A stretch of DNA of 64,000 nucleotides from Pirellulales bacterium. GTDB taxonomy: Bacteria > Planctomycetota > Planctomycetia > Pirellulales > Lacipirellulaceae. The translations under genes and the position numbers were made by a program. The stretch is taken from the NCBI GenBank assembly GCA_019636345.1, contig JAHBXQ010000009.1, forward strand, positions 62,001 through 126,000, written 5' to 3'. A model generated the notes under the pieces. It had not been told where the DNA came from. It did no database searches and worked only from the letters and a program-made list of their open reading frames with translations. Of the stretch, positions 26,777 to 36,483 are shown piece after piece; positions within the stretch are counted from its first letter, which is position 1; each line of letters begins with the position of its first letter.

Positions 26777-28060
26777 TTACGGGGCAGTCTCGCCGAGTCT
26801 TTCCTTGGCAAGCATCTTGCGCCACTTCTTTTGCCCGTTGTTGAGGACGCTTCCCGGGCGGGTCGAGAAGTAGTCGTATCCGAGAGCGTTGTTCGCCGCC
26901 ATGTCAGCAAAGGAGTCGTAGAGCACGCCGTCGCGCCCAGGGAATACCGGCTTGCCCGTTTGCAGGTCGTAGAACCGAGCCCAATAGACTTCTGCCGATT
27001 CGGGAGCGGGCTCATAGACGGTCTTGCCGTCGCGTTTGCCGCGCATGAGGCCGACGACCTTCGCTTCGTCCAGCCAAGCCAGTCCGGCGTCGATCGCCTG
27101 GACCAACTCGGCCGAAGGGCGGGGGACGGTCATCAGGAACTTCAGGAGCTGGGCGCTTTCGGCGCCGCTGAGGGTCGGGGGCTCCAGGGCCCGGGCCTGC
27201 GAGGGTTCGAGCGTCAGCGCGTCGTATTGGGCGCACCAACCTGTCGGTTTGCCGTCGCGCTCGACTTGCAGACGGATCGCACTGGCGACGCCCGCCTCGA
27301 ACGCGACGACCGCTTGATCGCGGCGTGCGGCGTCGACGCAGGCGAATCGTTCCTCTCCCTGGGCGACGGCGTGCAGCAGTTCGAGGACATGGACGAGCAC
27401 GTCGTCGTTGAGCGTGACGTCGTCGTGATAGTCCCCTTCCAACGGGTAGACCTGCGGCCAGCCGCCGTGGGGATACTGGGCCTCGAACACGAAATCGAGC
27501 CCGCGGCGGATCGCCTCCCGACAATCGTCGCGCTGGGTCGCCAGCCAGACATTGGCCAAGTACTGCAACTGCTCGGTCGTCGAGCGATTGTCGAACGTCG
27601 CCACGTAGTGGGGCGATCGGCCGGGCTCGTTCTGCGAGGTCCACTGCATGCCGGCTTGGCGCGGGCCGCGGCTGTACCCCGTGTGCTTCGACCAACCGCC
27701 GCTGGGAGTTTGATACGACAGGATCACGTCGGCGAGGCGTCCCGCTTCTTCGCCGGCATACCAAGGGTCGCCGGCCTTGGCGGAAAGCTTGAAGTCCCCG
27801 CCGCTGGGGGCGCGAAGCGCCGCCGGCAGGCCGCGGGCGTCGACCTCGGCCGCGAGCGCCTCGGCGTCGGCGCGGGCCCGGGTCTGCGAGCGCTCGAGAT
27901 AGCGTCGCCACGGGGCCTGCTCGGCGGCGGGCAAGGCCTCGACGCGCTCGAGCGTCACGGGCTCGGCGTCTGCGGTTGCGACGAGCAGCAAGGACGCCAG
28001 CGTCCAGAACGCGTACAGCGCCGGCAGGTCGGCAAGACGAGACGACGTTCGGCAATTCAT
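26777..28060 (-). CDS. pectate lyase, PelA/Pel-15E type (PL10)
   Basis: The product is 427 residues with a signal peptide (ALYAFWTLASLLLVATADA) and an (alpha/alpha) toroid lyase fold. It cleaves polygalacturonate by beta-elimination. Family segments visible are QTPSGGWSKHTGY, ATFDNRSTTEQLQYLA, QYPHGGWPQVYPLEGDYHDD, and RFYDLQTGKPVFPGRDG near the end. The DNRST Asp and the late Arg in the RFYDL region correspond to conserved active-site positions. It has no PEP-CTERM signal, so it is probably periplasmic or secreted free. Last gene of the pectin operon, 8 bases after the GH43 stop. Confidence 0.92.
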   Translation of the reverse strand: MNCRTSSRLADLPALYAFWTLASLLLVATADAEPVTLERVEALPAAEQAPWRRYLERSQTRARADAEALAAEVDARGLPAALRAPSGGDFKLSAKAGDPWYAGEEAGRLADVILSYQTPSGGWSKHTGYSRGPRQAGMQWTSQNEPGRSPHYVATFDNRSTTEQLQYLANVWLATQRDDCREAIRRGLDFVFEAQYPHGGWPQVYPLEGDYHDDVTLNDDVLVHVLELLHAVAQGEERFACVDAARRDQAVVAFEAGVASAIRLQVERDGKPTGWCAQYDALTLEPSQARALEPPTLSGAESAQLLKFLMTVPRPSAELVQAIDAGLAWLDEAKVVGLMRGKRDGKTVYEPAPESAEVYWARFYDLQTGKPVFPGRDGVLYDSFADMAANNALGYDYFSTRPGSVLNNGQKKWRKMLAKERLGETAP

Positions 28061-28068
28061 CAGGGTGA

Positions 28069-29658
28069 TTACTCGATTCGCAGGAAGTCGAAATCGGCGA
28101 AGCCCGCGGAGCCGAGCGCCGCGAGTCCGACCCGGGCGCCGATCCAGTGACCGGCCGTGGCCGGAAACGGGCGGCCGAGTTCGATGAATTCGCGTCCGTC
28201 GAAGCTGTACGAAAACTGGCACAGTCCGCCGAGCGCGACCTCGACGCGGAGCCATGTCGGCTGGTCGAGTCCAGCGGCTGCGGCGCCATGAGACCGCGGG
28301 GGGGGAGGCGCGGTTTCGTCCTGGACGAACTGCTCGATGAGCGGCACGCCTTCGCTGCGGGAGACGAGTATTCCCGCGCTGCTGCGCCCCGCGACGATTA
28401 GTCCGGCTCTTAGATCTCCTGATTCCTGAGGCAGGTCGACGAGCGTCGTGGCGGCAAAGGCCGGGGCGGGGAACTTCTGCAACAGCAAGCGGGGCGCCGA
28501 CGACAGGATTCCGTGCGGGGCCGGCTCGGCGTGCAGCCGAAGCCAGCCCGGTCGCTCGGCGAGCGAGCACCAGTCGTCGCAATGGTTGGCGTTCCACTGC
28601 CACTGTAAGCCGAGCGCGGGGGAATCGAAGTCGTCGGTCGTTTGCGGGACCTCGGGGGCGCGGTGCGGGGCGAGCAACGGGCTGGCGAAGTCTGCAACAG
28701 GTTCGCCGGGTCTGGCAGGATCGCGAAGCCGACCCATCAACGGCCAGCCGTCGCGCCACTCGACCGGCTGGAGATGAACGACGCGGCCGTAGACGCCCGC
28801 GTCCTGAAAGTGGAGAAACCACCAGGAGCCGTCCGTCGCGTCGACCAAGCCCCCTTGGTGCGGTCCGTTGATCGCCGTTTCGCCCTGGGCGAGCACGACG
28901 CGATCCTCGTACGGCCCGAAGACCGACCGCGATCGCAACGCCGTCTGCCATCCCGTATCGACGCCGCCAGCCGGGGCGAGGATGTAATACCAGTCGTCAA
29001 ACTTGAAGAACTTGGGGCCTTCGATGGTCGGATGCTTCTCGGGATCCTCGTAAACGATGCGGCCTTCATCGAGCAAGCAGGAGGCGTCGGGGGCCATGCG
29101 CGCCACTTGCAAACGATGTCTCACGCCGCTCCGCGAGAACGCAAACGCCGAGACAAGGTAGGCCTGTCCGTCGTCATCCCACAGGGGGCACGGATCGATC
29201 AAACCGCGGCCTGCTTGGACAAGGCGAGGCTCGGACCATCGACCGCAGGGGTCGGTCGCGGTGACGACGAAGATCCCTTCATCGGGCATCGCGAAGAAGA
29301 TCCAGAACTTTCCCTGGTGATGACGAATCGCCGGCGCCCACACGCCGCAACCAGGCTGGACCAGATCGAACCGCGGGTGAGGCAGATTTTGTACGGCGTG
29401 GTTCACGAGCCGCCAGTTCACCAAGTCGCGCGAGCGGAGGATCGGCAGCCCCGGCGTGCAGTTGAAGCTAGAGGCGGTCATGAAATACTCGTCCCCGACG
29501 CGAACGACGTCAGGGTCGGAGTAATCGGCCCAGAGGACGGGGTTGCGATACCGTCCGTCCCCTAAATCCGCCGTCCATGGTGCAGCCTGGGCGGCGGAGG
29601 GGGCCGAGACGACCTCGGCGGGAGAGGCAAGTTCGTTGAGCGAAGCGACAGGATTCAT
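28069..29658 (-). CDS. glycoside hydrolase family 43 with C-terminal beta-sandwich
   Basis: This 529-residue enzyme of the GH43 five-blade propeller family typically acts as a beta-xylosidase or alpha-arabinofuranosidase. Candidate catalytic residues are the Asp in ADYSDPDVV (about 48), the pKa-modulating Asp in LIDPCPLWDDD (about 156) and the Glu in TIEGPKFFKFD (about 213). Residues 340-529 form the concanavalin-like C-terminal domain seen in xylosidase-type GH43 enzymes (DDFDSPALGLQWQWN). No clear signal peptide is present, so it may act in the cytosol on imported oligosaccharides. Its ATG overlaps the MFS stop by four bases (ATGA), implying translational coupling. Confidence 0.92.
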   Translation of the reverse strand: MNPVASLNELASPAEVVSAPSAAQAAPWTADLGDGRYRNPVLWADYSDPDVVRVGDEYFMTASSFNCTPGLPILRSRDLVNWRLVNHAVQNLPHPRFDLVQPGCGVWAPAIRHHQGKFWIFFAMPDEGIFVVTATDPCGRWSEPRLVQAGRGLIDPCPLWDDDGQAYLVSAFAFSRSGVRHRLQVARMAPDASCLLDEGRIVYEDPEKHPTIEGPKFFKFDDWYYILAPAGGVDTGWQTALRSRSVFGPYEDRVVLAQGETAINGPHQGGLVDATDGSWWFLHFQDAGVYGRVVHLQPVEWRDGWPLMGRLRDPARPGEPVADFASPLLAPHRAPEVPQTTDDFDSPALGLQWQWNANHCDDWCSLAERPGWLRLHAEPAPHGILSSAPRLLLQKFPAPAFAATTLVDLPQESGDLRAGLIVAGRSSAGILVSRSEGVPLIEQFVQDETAPPPPRSHGAAAAGLDQPTWLRVEVALGGLCQFSYSFDGREFIELGRPFPATAGHWIGARVGLAALGSAGFADFDFLRIE

Positions 29659-31037
29659 GGCGAAGGAGGTTCAACTGCTCCGATGCGCGGAACCAGCACG
29701 TGGATCAACAGCAAGGAGAGCAAATACATTCCGGAGAAATATGCGAATACGAAAACGTAGCTGCCTGTCTTTTCGAGAATCAGTCCCGTGAACGCGTTCA
29801 CGAAGCCGCCCGTGAAGAAGCAGAGAAAGCCCCCCAGCCCGACGACGGAACTGATCGCTTCGCGGGGCATCGTGTCGGAGACGACGCTGTACAAGTTGGC
29901 CGACCAGCCCTGGTGGGCCGAACCCGCCAATCCCACGATAAGCACCGCCCCCCAAACCGTCGACGCAAAGGGGGCGAGAAAGACGGGAACGACCGCTAAA
30001 GCGCAAATCAGGAGCGAAATCTTGCGAGCCGCATTGACGCTCCAGCTTTGCTCCATGAGGCGACCCGACAGCCACCCTCCGACGACTCCCCCCACGGCGG
30101 CTACGGCAAAGAACGCGCCGGTCCACCAGCCCGTGGCTTGCAGGCTCAGGGAGAATCGCTTGTCGAGAAAGTCGGGGACGAAGAACTGGTAAAACCCCCA
30201 AGCCGGCCCAGCCAGCATGCTGGCGAAGATATACGCCCAGACGGCCCGATGCCGCAGCAAGGAGAGCCACGGAACTCGCGCCGGCGACGTGACGACCGGC
30301 GCTCGGTCGCCCAGGATGTACGCCAATTCGGCTGCCGAGACTCGGGGATGACGCTCCGGGGCTTCGTACGTCAGGCACCACGCGGCGACCCACAGGAATC
30401 CGATAGCCCCGGTCAGGTAGAAGGTCGACTGCCAACCGATCCGCTGGTAGAGCCACGGCACCATGATCGGGCACAGAATCGCACCGACGTTCGTGCCGGC
30501 GTTGAACCAGCCGGTCGCCAGGGCGCGTTCCTTGACGGGAAACCATTCGGCGACCGCCTTGATCGCCCCCGGAAAATTGCCCCCCTCGGTGAGCCCCAGG
30601 CCGATGCGCGCGAGCATGAATCCCGCGGCGGTCATCGGCATGACGAGCGTCACGAGCGCCAGCCCCCCCTCGGTTCGCGAGTACCAGGGGTAGCGAATCC
30701 GGAACACCTCGTCGACGCCGATGAGGCCGACCAGTCCGTGCGCCGTGGCCGCCAGGCTCCAACAGAACACGAAGATCGGCAGCCCGCGTTTGACGCCGAA
30801 GCGATCCATCAACCGTCCGCCGAAGAGATAGCCGAAGGCGTACGCAAAGGAGAACCCGGCGGCGATATAGCCGTAATCCGCGTCGCTCCAGCCGAGTTCC
30901 GCGCTGAGCGGCTTCTTGAGAATGCCGATGACCAGCCGATCGATGTAGTTTATGGCGACCGAAAAGAACAACAGCCCGCAGACGACCCACCGGGTGCGAC
31001 CGATTGCTTCGTTCGAGTTGGCGGGGAAGGGGTGCAT
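29655..31037 (-). CDS. MFS transporter, ACS family (hexuronate-type)
   Basis: This 460-residue carrier has 12 helices, like ExuT and other anion:cation symporters. Marks are INYIDRLVIGILKKPLSAEL in helix 1 and the conserved loop GGRLMDRFGVKRGLP. Further on are GLTEGGNFPGAIKAVAEWFP, characteristic of the family, and RALATGWFNAGTNVGAI. Within a pectin operon the most likely cargo is galacturonate or a short oligogalacturonide (inference from context). It sits 41 bases after the GH28 gene and overlaps the GH43 gene by four bases. A hydrophilic insert of about 30 residues lies between the first helices after VGLIGVDE. Confidence 0.9.
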   Translation of the reverse strand: MHPFPANSNEAIGRTRWVVCGLLFFSVAINYIDRLVIGILKKPLSAELGWSDADYGYIAAGFSFAYAFGYLFGGRLMDRFGVKRGLPIFVFCWSLAATAHGLVGLIGVDEVFRIRYPWYSRTEGGLALVTLVMPMTAAGFMLARIGLGLTEGGNFPGAIKAVAEWFPVKERALATGWFNAGTNVGAILCPIMVPWLYQRIGWQSTFYLTGAIGFLWVAAWCLTYEAPERHPRVSAAELAYILGDRAPVVTSPARVPWLSLLRHRAVWAYIFASMLAGPAWGFYQFFVPDFLDKRFSLSLQATGWWTGAFFAVAAVGGVVGGWLSGRLMEQSWSVNAARKISLLICALAVVPVFLAPFASTVWGAVLIVGLAGSAHQGWSANLYSVVSDTMPREAISSVVGLGGFLCFFTGGFVNAFTGLILEKTGSYVFVFAYFSGMYLLSLLLIHVLVPRIGAVEPPSP

Positions 31038-31078
31038 GCCGGCGGGCGAGAACGGGTGCGGGGCAGGGAAGGGGGACG

Positions 31079-32740
31079 CTACTTGACGACGACGGCGTCG
31101 CGCGGGACTTCGTCGCCGAGTTCGACCGCGCCGGCGGCGAGATCGACGTCGGCGCCGCCGATGACGACGTTGCGAGAATTGGCCCCGCTGAGTTTCACAA
31201 ACGGCCGCACGCCCGCGGGAACGCGCGGATTGGCGATCGTCACGTCCGCCGCGTCGGCCAGTGCGTACGCCGGGCCCCGTTCGGGGACGACGCCGACGTT
31301 CTCGAACCGCAGGTTGCGAACATGGTTTGCGTGGACCCCGGTCCGGGCGGAGAACCGGCTGTTTCTGACGACGACGTTCTCAATCGGCGAGTCGGGAAGC
31401 GCCTGCATGACGATCGCCGCCGGCGAACCGTCGCTTTCGATCCCCTCGAACGCCATGTCGCGGAACACGGGAGGCCGCACGTGTTTCAGCTCGCTGCGGT
31501 CGGATCCGTAGTCCATGTTCAGGATGATCGCCTCGCGCTGCATGTCGCGAAGGCGGAGATTCCGGGCGTAGATCCGCTCGACGACTCCGCCGCGATCGGC
31601 GCGCGACTTGATGCGAATCGCCCGGTCGGTCCCCTGGAACTCGCAGTCCTCCATGAAGACGTTCCGCACGTCTCCCGACATCTCGCTGCCGACGACCAGC
31701 CCGCCATGGCCGCGGAGGCTGGTGCACCGGCGCATGACCACATTTTCCGTCGGCCGAGCGACGCGCCAGCCGTCTTCGTTGTAGCCGGACTTGAGCACGA
31801 CGCAGTCGTCCCCCGTGTCGAACACGCAGTCCTCGATCAGCACGTCGCGGCACGAGTCGGGGTCGACGCCGTCGTTATTGGGGCCGTCGGTCGTCACTTG
31901 CACGCGGCGGATCGTCACGTTCTCGCAGTACACGGGATGGATCGTCCAGTTGGGGCCGCTGCCGATCGTGAAGTCCTCGAACAGCACGTTGCGGCAGTTC
32001 ACCAGCGAGACGAAGCTGGGACGAATCGCGGCCTCGGGAACGCCGAACACGCGCTTCTCGACGGGGACTCCGGCGGCGGCGAGTTCGAATCCGCGGCGCG
32101 TCTCGCGCGATTTCCAATCCCACCAGGCGCCCGCGTTGCCGTCGAGCTTTCCCTTGCCGGTGACGGCGACGTCGGTCGCGTCGCGGGCATAGACGAGCGG
32201 CGAGTAGTTGTACAGTTCGACCCCGCCCACCCGCACCAGCACCGGAGGGAGATAGTCGGCGAACGCGTCGCTGAAGACGATCTGCGCGCCTTCGGACAGG
32301 TGGAGTTCGACGCGGCTTGCCAGATGGATCGGGCCCGTGCGAAAGACGCCGGCGGGAACGACGACGCGTCCCCCGCCCGCCTCGTTGCATGCCGCGATTG
32401 CGGCGCGAAACGCCGTGGTGCAATCAGCGTTCGCGTCGGCTGTGGCGCCGAAATCGGCGACGGAGAACTCGTGCGCCGGGAAGGTCGGCGGCACGATCCG
32501 CGCGACGATCGCCGCCGCTTCGATCCAGGGGTCGGCCGCTTGGGCAGGTTTGCTCTCGGCGCACGAGGCCGTTGCGGGAGCGACTCCAATTGCCGCCAGC
32601 AGCACGAGCGAACGTCCCGTCGCACGGGCGGCAGTCCGTGCGCGGCGCCCAGCGCTTGACGCCTGGACCGGCGATTGACGAAGGACTGTCCGGCGCGTTT
32701 CGACGGGTTGTCCGGAACACTGCTGCCATGCTTGACGCAT
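31079..32740 (-). CDS. glycoside hydrolase family 28 (polygalacturonase-like)
   Basis: The product is 553 residues with a right-handed beta-helix. The GH28 active-site set is complete: NNDGVDPDS (first Asp, about 287), DTGDDCVV (Asp pair, about 308), GHGGLVVGSE (His, about 343) and RIKSRADRGG (about 373). It hydrolyses alpha-1,4-galacturonosyl linkages in homogalacturonan or related pectins. A basic lead is followed by a signal-like hydrophobic stretch (SLVLLAAIGVAPATASCA). The ATG at 32740 gives a rather long N-region; 32752 is an alternative. There is no PEP-CTERM signal. It lies 89 bases after the PL1 gene and 41 before the transporter in the same operon. Confidence 0.92.
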   Translation of the reverse strand: MRQAWQQCSGQPVETRRTVLRQSPVQASSAGRRARTAARATGRSLVLLAAIGVAPATASCAESKPAQAADPWIEAAAIVARIVPPTFPAHEFSVADFGATADANADCTTAFRAAIAACNEAGGGRVVVPAGVFRTGPIHLASRVELHLSEGAQIVFSDAFADYLPPVLVRVGGVELYNYSPLVYARDATDVAVTGKGKLDGNAGAWWDWKSRETRRGFELAAAGVPVEKRVFGVPEAAIRPSFVSLVNCRNVLFEDFTIGSGPNWTIHPVYCENVTIRRVQVTTDGPNNDGVDPDSCRDVLIEDCVFDTGDDCVVLKSGYNEDGWRVARPTENVVMRRCTSLRGHGGLVVGSEMSGDVRNVFMEDCEFQGTDRAIRIKSRADRGGVVERIYARNLRLRDMQREAIILNMDYGSDRSELKHVRPPVFRDMAFEGIESDGSPAAIVMQALPDSPIENVVVRNSRFSARTGVHANHVRNLRFENVGVVPERGPAYALADAADVTIANPRVPAGVRPFVKLSGANSRNVVIGGADVDLAAGAVELGDEVPRDAVVVK

Positions 32741-32829
32741 CACGCTCGTCATCCCTTCCGCGACTGTGGCGACTCGGCTGCGCCTCAAGAATGATCCGAA
32801 GTCTCGGCGTCCCGTATCTTCAGCGGTTC

Positions 32830-35115
32830 TCACTGCTCGCTGTCGTCCCTAATGCCGCTATTCAGCGCCTTGTTGGCGAACCAAGCTCGCGTGCGGTGCA
32901 GCAACAGCCCCCAGGCGGCCAGCAGGTACGCCGCGGGTTCGGGCACGTATTGAGCCGCGGCAGGGGCTCCGGACCACTGTCGTTGCCAAGCCAGGAAGTC
33001 GCTCCCGTCGACGCGCGCGTCGCCGTTGCCGTCTCCTTGCAGCTTAAAAGCGGCGTCGGCCAGCCCAAAACCGCGGTTCCAGTACTGCAGGTCCTGGGCG
33101 TCGACGTTGTCATCCGCGTTGAAGTCTCCGGCCAGATCCAAAGCCGCGTTGAGAACGAGCCGCGGGGCATAGGTTCCCGCCTCGACCGTCCCGCCGTTCT
33201 CCAGCGAAGTCGCCTCTTTCGAGGCGAATCGCGTTTGCGTACTGGAATTGTCTTGTCGCTCCAGCAGCAGCGTCACCGTTCGCGTCCCGTCCTCGCGGTA
33301 GGTGAGCGTGTTGAGAAAGACCGCTAGATCGGGGTTGGCGAAACTGATCGTATCTCCCTCCAACGCTCCGGCGGTGGACATCTGACCCAAGAGAAGCACC
33401 TCGGCCGTGCTCAAGCTGCGGGTGCCGCTATTGCCGTCGAACGTCACGCCCGGTGCGTCGGCGAACGTGACCGTGCTTTCGTCCCAGTCTTGCCCGAGGA
33501 CTTCGTGCTTCAGACCGTAAACCCGCAACGTGTGGCTGGCCATGTTGCGAAAGGCCGTCAGTTCGAGTGCGGAGCTGGTCACCGTGCCGGGGCGGATCTG
33601 ATCGAGATCGAACCGCAACATGACCAGCTCGTTGCTCGCGCCGCCGGAGCCAGTCCACCGGGCGTTCAGTTGAGCGCCCCAGCCGTTGCCGCCGGCGATG
33701 CCGGAGTTCTCGCTGATCTGCGCGTCGGCGCCGGCGCCGTGGGCCGTGCTGATCGTCGCCCCGACGGTCGTCGCCGGGGGCAAGTACGGGGCGTTGAGAT
33801 CGTGAAGATACTTCTCCAAGTACGTGTACCCGTCCGGTGCGAACTGCAGCCCGACCGTGTCGTCGGTCGGCGAAAAGCCCTGCGCCGTTTTCCACCACCC
33901 CGGCAATCCGTCGGGGCCGAGAGCGTGCGACTTGGGGGTCGGATTGTACCAGCCGCCGACTTGATTCTGCGAATCGATGTGGGCGCCCGACTGGTTGATC
34001 ACGTCGTTGATGACGCGTTTGTCGATCGGGTCGCGCCAAGCCGAGGCCCCGGCGTAACTGAGCACCTGCATGTACGCAGTCGGAGCGTCGACGATCGTCG
34101 GCGGGTTGGTTGTCGTCGCGGGGCTGGCAAGCGACGTGTAGGTCCCGGTGAGCGTGCTCGGGGGGGCCGGATTCAGTTGCAGGATGCCGTCGGCGCTGTT
34201 GTCGTAGTAGTTGCCGGCGTAGTAGACCCGCGAGTTGACGTTGTCGGGATGAAACAGCTCGTTCTTGCGCGTCGTGTTCGGCCCCTCGACGCCGAAGTTG
34301 CCGACGTAGTTCACGTCGTACTGGTCGTCGCCCCCGCTGTAGCTGTAACGATCGCCGGGGTTGGAGATGACGTTGTTGACGATGTCGAGATGGGCCGGAG
34401 TGATCGGCGCCGATTTGTCCCAGTTGCCTGTCGCCGGGTTGCGGCTGCGGTTGTTGGCGTACAGATTGTGGTGCAGCGTCGTCTCGCCTCCGTGGATAAT
34501 CCCTCCGTAGCCATGATTGCCCTTGGAGTGGTTGGAGTTGTGCAAGGCCTCGGTGATCAGCGACCACTGGACGGTGACGTTGGTCGACCCGTGCGTGACT
34601 GACAGCACTTCGTCGGTTGACCACGAGGCCGAGACGTGGTCCACGATCACGTTGTTGCTGCCGGAGATCCACAGCGCGTCGGGCTCGTAGACGTCGGGCG
34701 CCGTGTAGAAGTCCCCGGGGCGGATGTTCACGTGCTGCAGGATCACGTTATGCGTGTTGCTGATCCGCACCATCCGGCGAGCCAGCGTGATTCCCCCCTC
34801 GGGGGCCGTTTGCCCGGCGATCGTCACGTACGGCTTGTTGATCACCAGGTCGCTGACCAAATTGATCGTGCCGCTGACGCCGAACACGATCATCCGTCCC
34901 GAGGAAGGAGCCGTCTGCAGGCCGTAGCGAAGGCTGCCGACGCCTGAATCGTTGAGATTCGTGACGACGTAGACGTTGTTGCTGTTCCGCCCGCCGACGG
35001 CGAAGGCGCCGGCGCCTTCGGCCCCGGGGAAGGCCGGCAATTGAGCCCTGACGCCGCTCGCCGTGACGGCGACGGCCAGGGCCGCGGCGACGGCCCGTCG
35101 TCGTGAACTTGTCAT
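32830..35115 (-). CDS. PL1-like pectate lyase with dockerin repeat and PEP-CTERM
   Basis: The product is 761 residues, starting at the ATG at 35115 with a signal peptide (AVAAALAVAVTASGVRA). The catalytic part (about 25-430) opens with FPGAEGAGAFAVGGR and VYVVTNLNDSGVGSLRYGL, the pectate-lyase superfamily entry. It continues with VDHVSASWSTDE, GYGGIIHGGE and HNLYANNRSRNP. A beta-sandwich of about 170 residues follows (VMLRFDLDQI), then dockerin-like EF-hands (GDFNADDNVDAQDLQYW and GDGNGDARVDGSDFLAW) and the exosortase signal VPEPAAYLLAAWGLLLHRTR with an extra polar tail. The design suggests surface retention after export. Its ATG overlaps the pectinesterase stop by four bases. Confidence 0.9.
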   Translation of the reverse strand: MTSSRRRAVAAALAVAVTASGVRAQLPAFPGAEGAGAFAVGGRNSNNVYVVTNLNDSGVGSLRYGLQTAPSSGRMIVFGVSGTINLVSDLVINKPYVTIAGQTAPEGGITLARRMVRISNTHNVILQHVNIRPGDFYTAPDVYEPDALWISGSNNVIVDHVSASWSTDEVLSVTHGSTNVTVQWSLITEALHNSNHSKGNHGYGGIIHGGETTLHHNLYANNRSRNPATGNWDKSAPITPAHLDIVNNVISNPGDRYSYSGGDDQYDVNYVGNFGVEGPNTTRKNELFHPDNVNSRVYYAGNYYDNSADGILQLNPAPPSTLTGTYTSLASPATTTNPPTIVDAPTAYMQVLSYAGASAWRDPIDKRVINDVINQSGAHIDSQNQVGGWYNPTPKSHALGPDGLPGWWKTAQGFSPTDDTVGLQFAPDGYTYLEKYLHDLNAPYLPPATTVGATISTAHGAGADAQISENSGIAGGNGWGAQLNARWTGSGGASNELVMLRFDLDQIRPGTVTSSALELTAFRNMASHTLRVYGLKHEVLGQDWDESTVTFADAPGVTFDGNSGTRSLSTAEVLLLGQMSTAGALEGDTISFANPDLAVFLNTLTYREDGTRTVTLLLERQDNSSTQTRFASKEATSLENGGTVEAGTYAPRLVLNAALDLAGDFNADDNVDAQDLQYWNRGFGLADAAFKLQGDGNGDARVDGSDFLAWQRQWSGAPAAAQYVPEPAAYLLAAWGLLLHRTRAWFANKALNSGIRDDSEQ

Positions 35116-36371
35116 TGTGAAAGCCTCTTCCCTGTTCCGCGGCGTGCGGGACGCCGAGCAATAGCCAGCCGCCTGCGGACGACGCGGCCGCACCGCAACG
35201 ACAAGCCGACGACTCCGATCAATCCTGCCGCGCCGGGTTCCGGGACCGGCGGCAGGTGAGCAAGCGACGCGTGCGGATCCCAGGGGGCGACCCCCGCCTG
35301 TTGAGTATACGGGCCGAGGAACTCCGGCTGCAGATGAGGGTTCGCGTTCCAAAACGCCGGGCCGCTGAAGATGTTCTCCAGCGTGTAAGCGGCCGCCTGC
35401 TCGGCCGTCATCGGATCGGCCCACGCGACGCGGCCGACGGGGACTCCGGCGGAGTCGAGCGGCAGCGGATTCCCGTGGGCGTCCTGGCTGTTGAATTCCG
35501 AATACCGGGTTGTCCCGTCGGGGTCGGGGTTCGGATTGATTCCACCGGCGCCGTTCCAAGGATCCCAGCCGGCGGTGCGTACGTGGGCGTCCATCCGGGT
35601 GTTGATGAAGGTGACGCTGGCCCGGCTCCCCCCTTCGCTCGCCGGCCAGTGCCAGGGACGCCCCAGAAAGACCGAGTTCGCCCCGGCGCCCGGCGGACCG
35701 TTGCGGGTGAGTTGAGAGTTGAGAAACACCAGGCCGATCGCTTGCGAAGCGGGGGTCTCCGCGGCAGTCACGTACCCGCCGCTGGTGCTGTTGACGACGC
35801 ACTGGTCGAAGACGGCGGTGGCGTTGCCGAAGATGAAATCGACGTCGCCGGTCACGTAACAGTCGCGGTAGTACTGCCGGACCCGATTCTCGGCAAGAAG
35901 CGTGTCCTGGTAGCTTTCGAACCGCACGTTCTGAAACGCCGAGCGATCGGCGCTGTTGCGCAGCGCCACGGCGACGCCGCCGTTGTCGGGGACGGTGTTC
36001 TTGAACGTAAGATTCGCGGCGAGAAAGTCGTTGGCTGCGCTCTGCAGGCGCGTTGCGCCGGTCAGTCCGGGGACGCCGTTCTGGATCACGACGTCGCCGG
36101 GGCTGCCGCCCGTGCCGACGAGCGTGAGATAGGGCTTGGCGATATTAAGGTTCGCGTTCGCTCCGGCGGTTTCGGTGTAGACGCCCGGGGCGACGAAGAT
36201 GTTCGTGCGGTTGGCGGCCGTCCCCGCCGGGGCCGCGTTCACGGCCGCCTGAATCGAGGTGAACGCGCCCCCGGCCCCGGTCGGATTGACGTACAGATCG
36301 GCCGCGCGAAGCGCGCCGCTGGCGACTCCCAGGACTGCCGCAGCGATGATGACCGACAAGCCGTTTCTCAT
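35112..36371 (-). CDS. pectin methylesterase (CE8) with PEP-CTERM
   Basis: The product is 419 residues. A signal peptide (LSVIIAAAVLGVASGALRA) leads a right-handed beta-helix that removes methyl esters from pectin and so prepares it for lyases. CE8 catalytic elements are SYQDTLL (Gln, about 151), the acid/base Asp in CYVTGDVDFIFGNATAVFD (about 174) and LGRPWHWP with the substrate Arg (about 235). The C-terminus is VPEPGAAGLIGVVGLSLRCG followed by Arg-rich residues, the exosortase sorting signal. It is the first gene of the contiguous operon; a terminator separates it from the upstream PEP-CTERM gene, so its promoter may lie in the 112-base gap. Confidence 0.92.
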   Translation of the reverse strand: MRNGLSVIIAAAVLGVASGALRAADLYVNPTGAGGAFTSIQAAVNAAPAGTAANRTNIFVAPGVYTETAGANANLNIAKPYLTLVGTGGSPGDVVIQNGVPGLTGATRLQSAANDFLAANLTFKNTVPDNGGVAVALRNSADRSAFQNVRFESYQDTLLAENRVRQYYRDCYVTGDVDFIFGNATAVFDQCVVNSTSGGYVTAAETPASQAIGLVFLNSQLTRNGPPGAGANSVFLGRPWHWPASEGGSRASVTFINTRMDAHVRTAGWDPWNGAGGINPNPDPDGTTRYSEFNSQDAHGNPLPLDSAGVPVGRVAWADPMTAEQAAAYTLENIFSGPAFWNANPHLQPEFLGPYTQQAGVAPWDPHASLAHLPPVPEPGAAGLIGVVGLSLRCGRVVRRRLAIARRPARRGTGKRLSQ

Positions 36372-36427
36372 GATCGCGGCGTCCCGTCGCCGGGCTCGTT
36401 CCGAGGAGGACAAAGCAGGTTTGAAGC

Positions 36428-36466
36428 AAAAATCGGAGCGGCGCCTTGGTCGCCCAGAAGCGCCGC
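36428..36466 (-). terminator. intrinsic terminator between PEP-CTERM gene and pectinesterase
   Basis: On the minus strand, GCGGCGC (36466-36460), a 15-base loop, GCGCCGC (36444-36438), five bases and TTTTT (36432-36428) form a good intrinsic terminator. It begins 18 bases beyond the stop of the gene at 36484-37473 and ends 57 bases before the pectinesterase start. It should uncouple the two genes or act as a partial stop. Confidence 0.65.
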
Positions 36467-36483
36467 CCCGTGGAGGGACGTTC

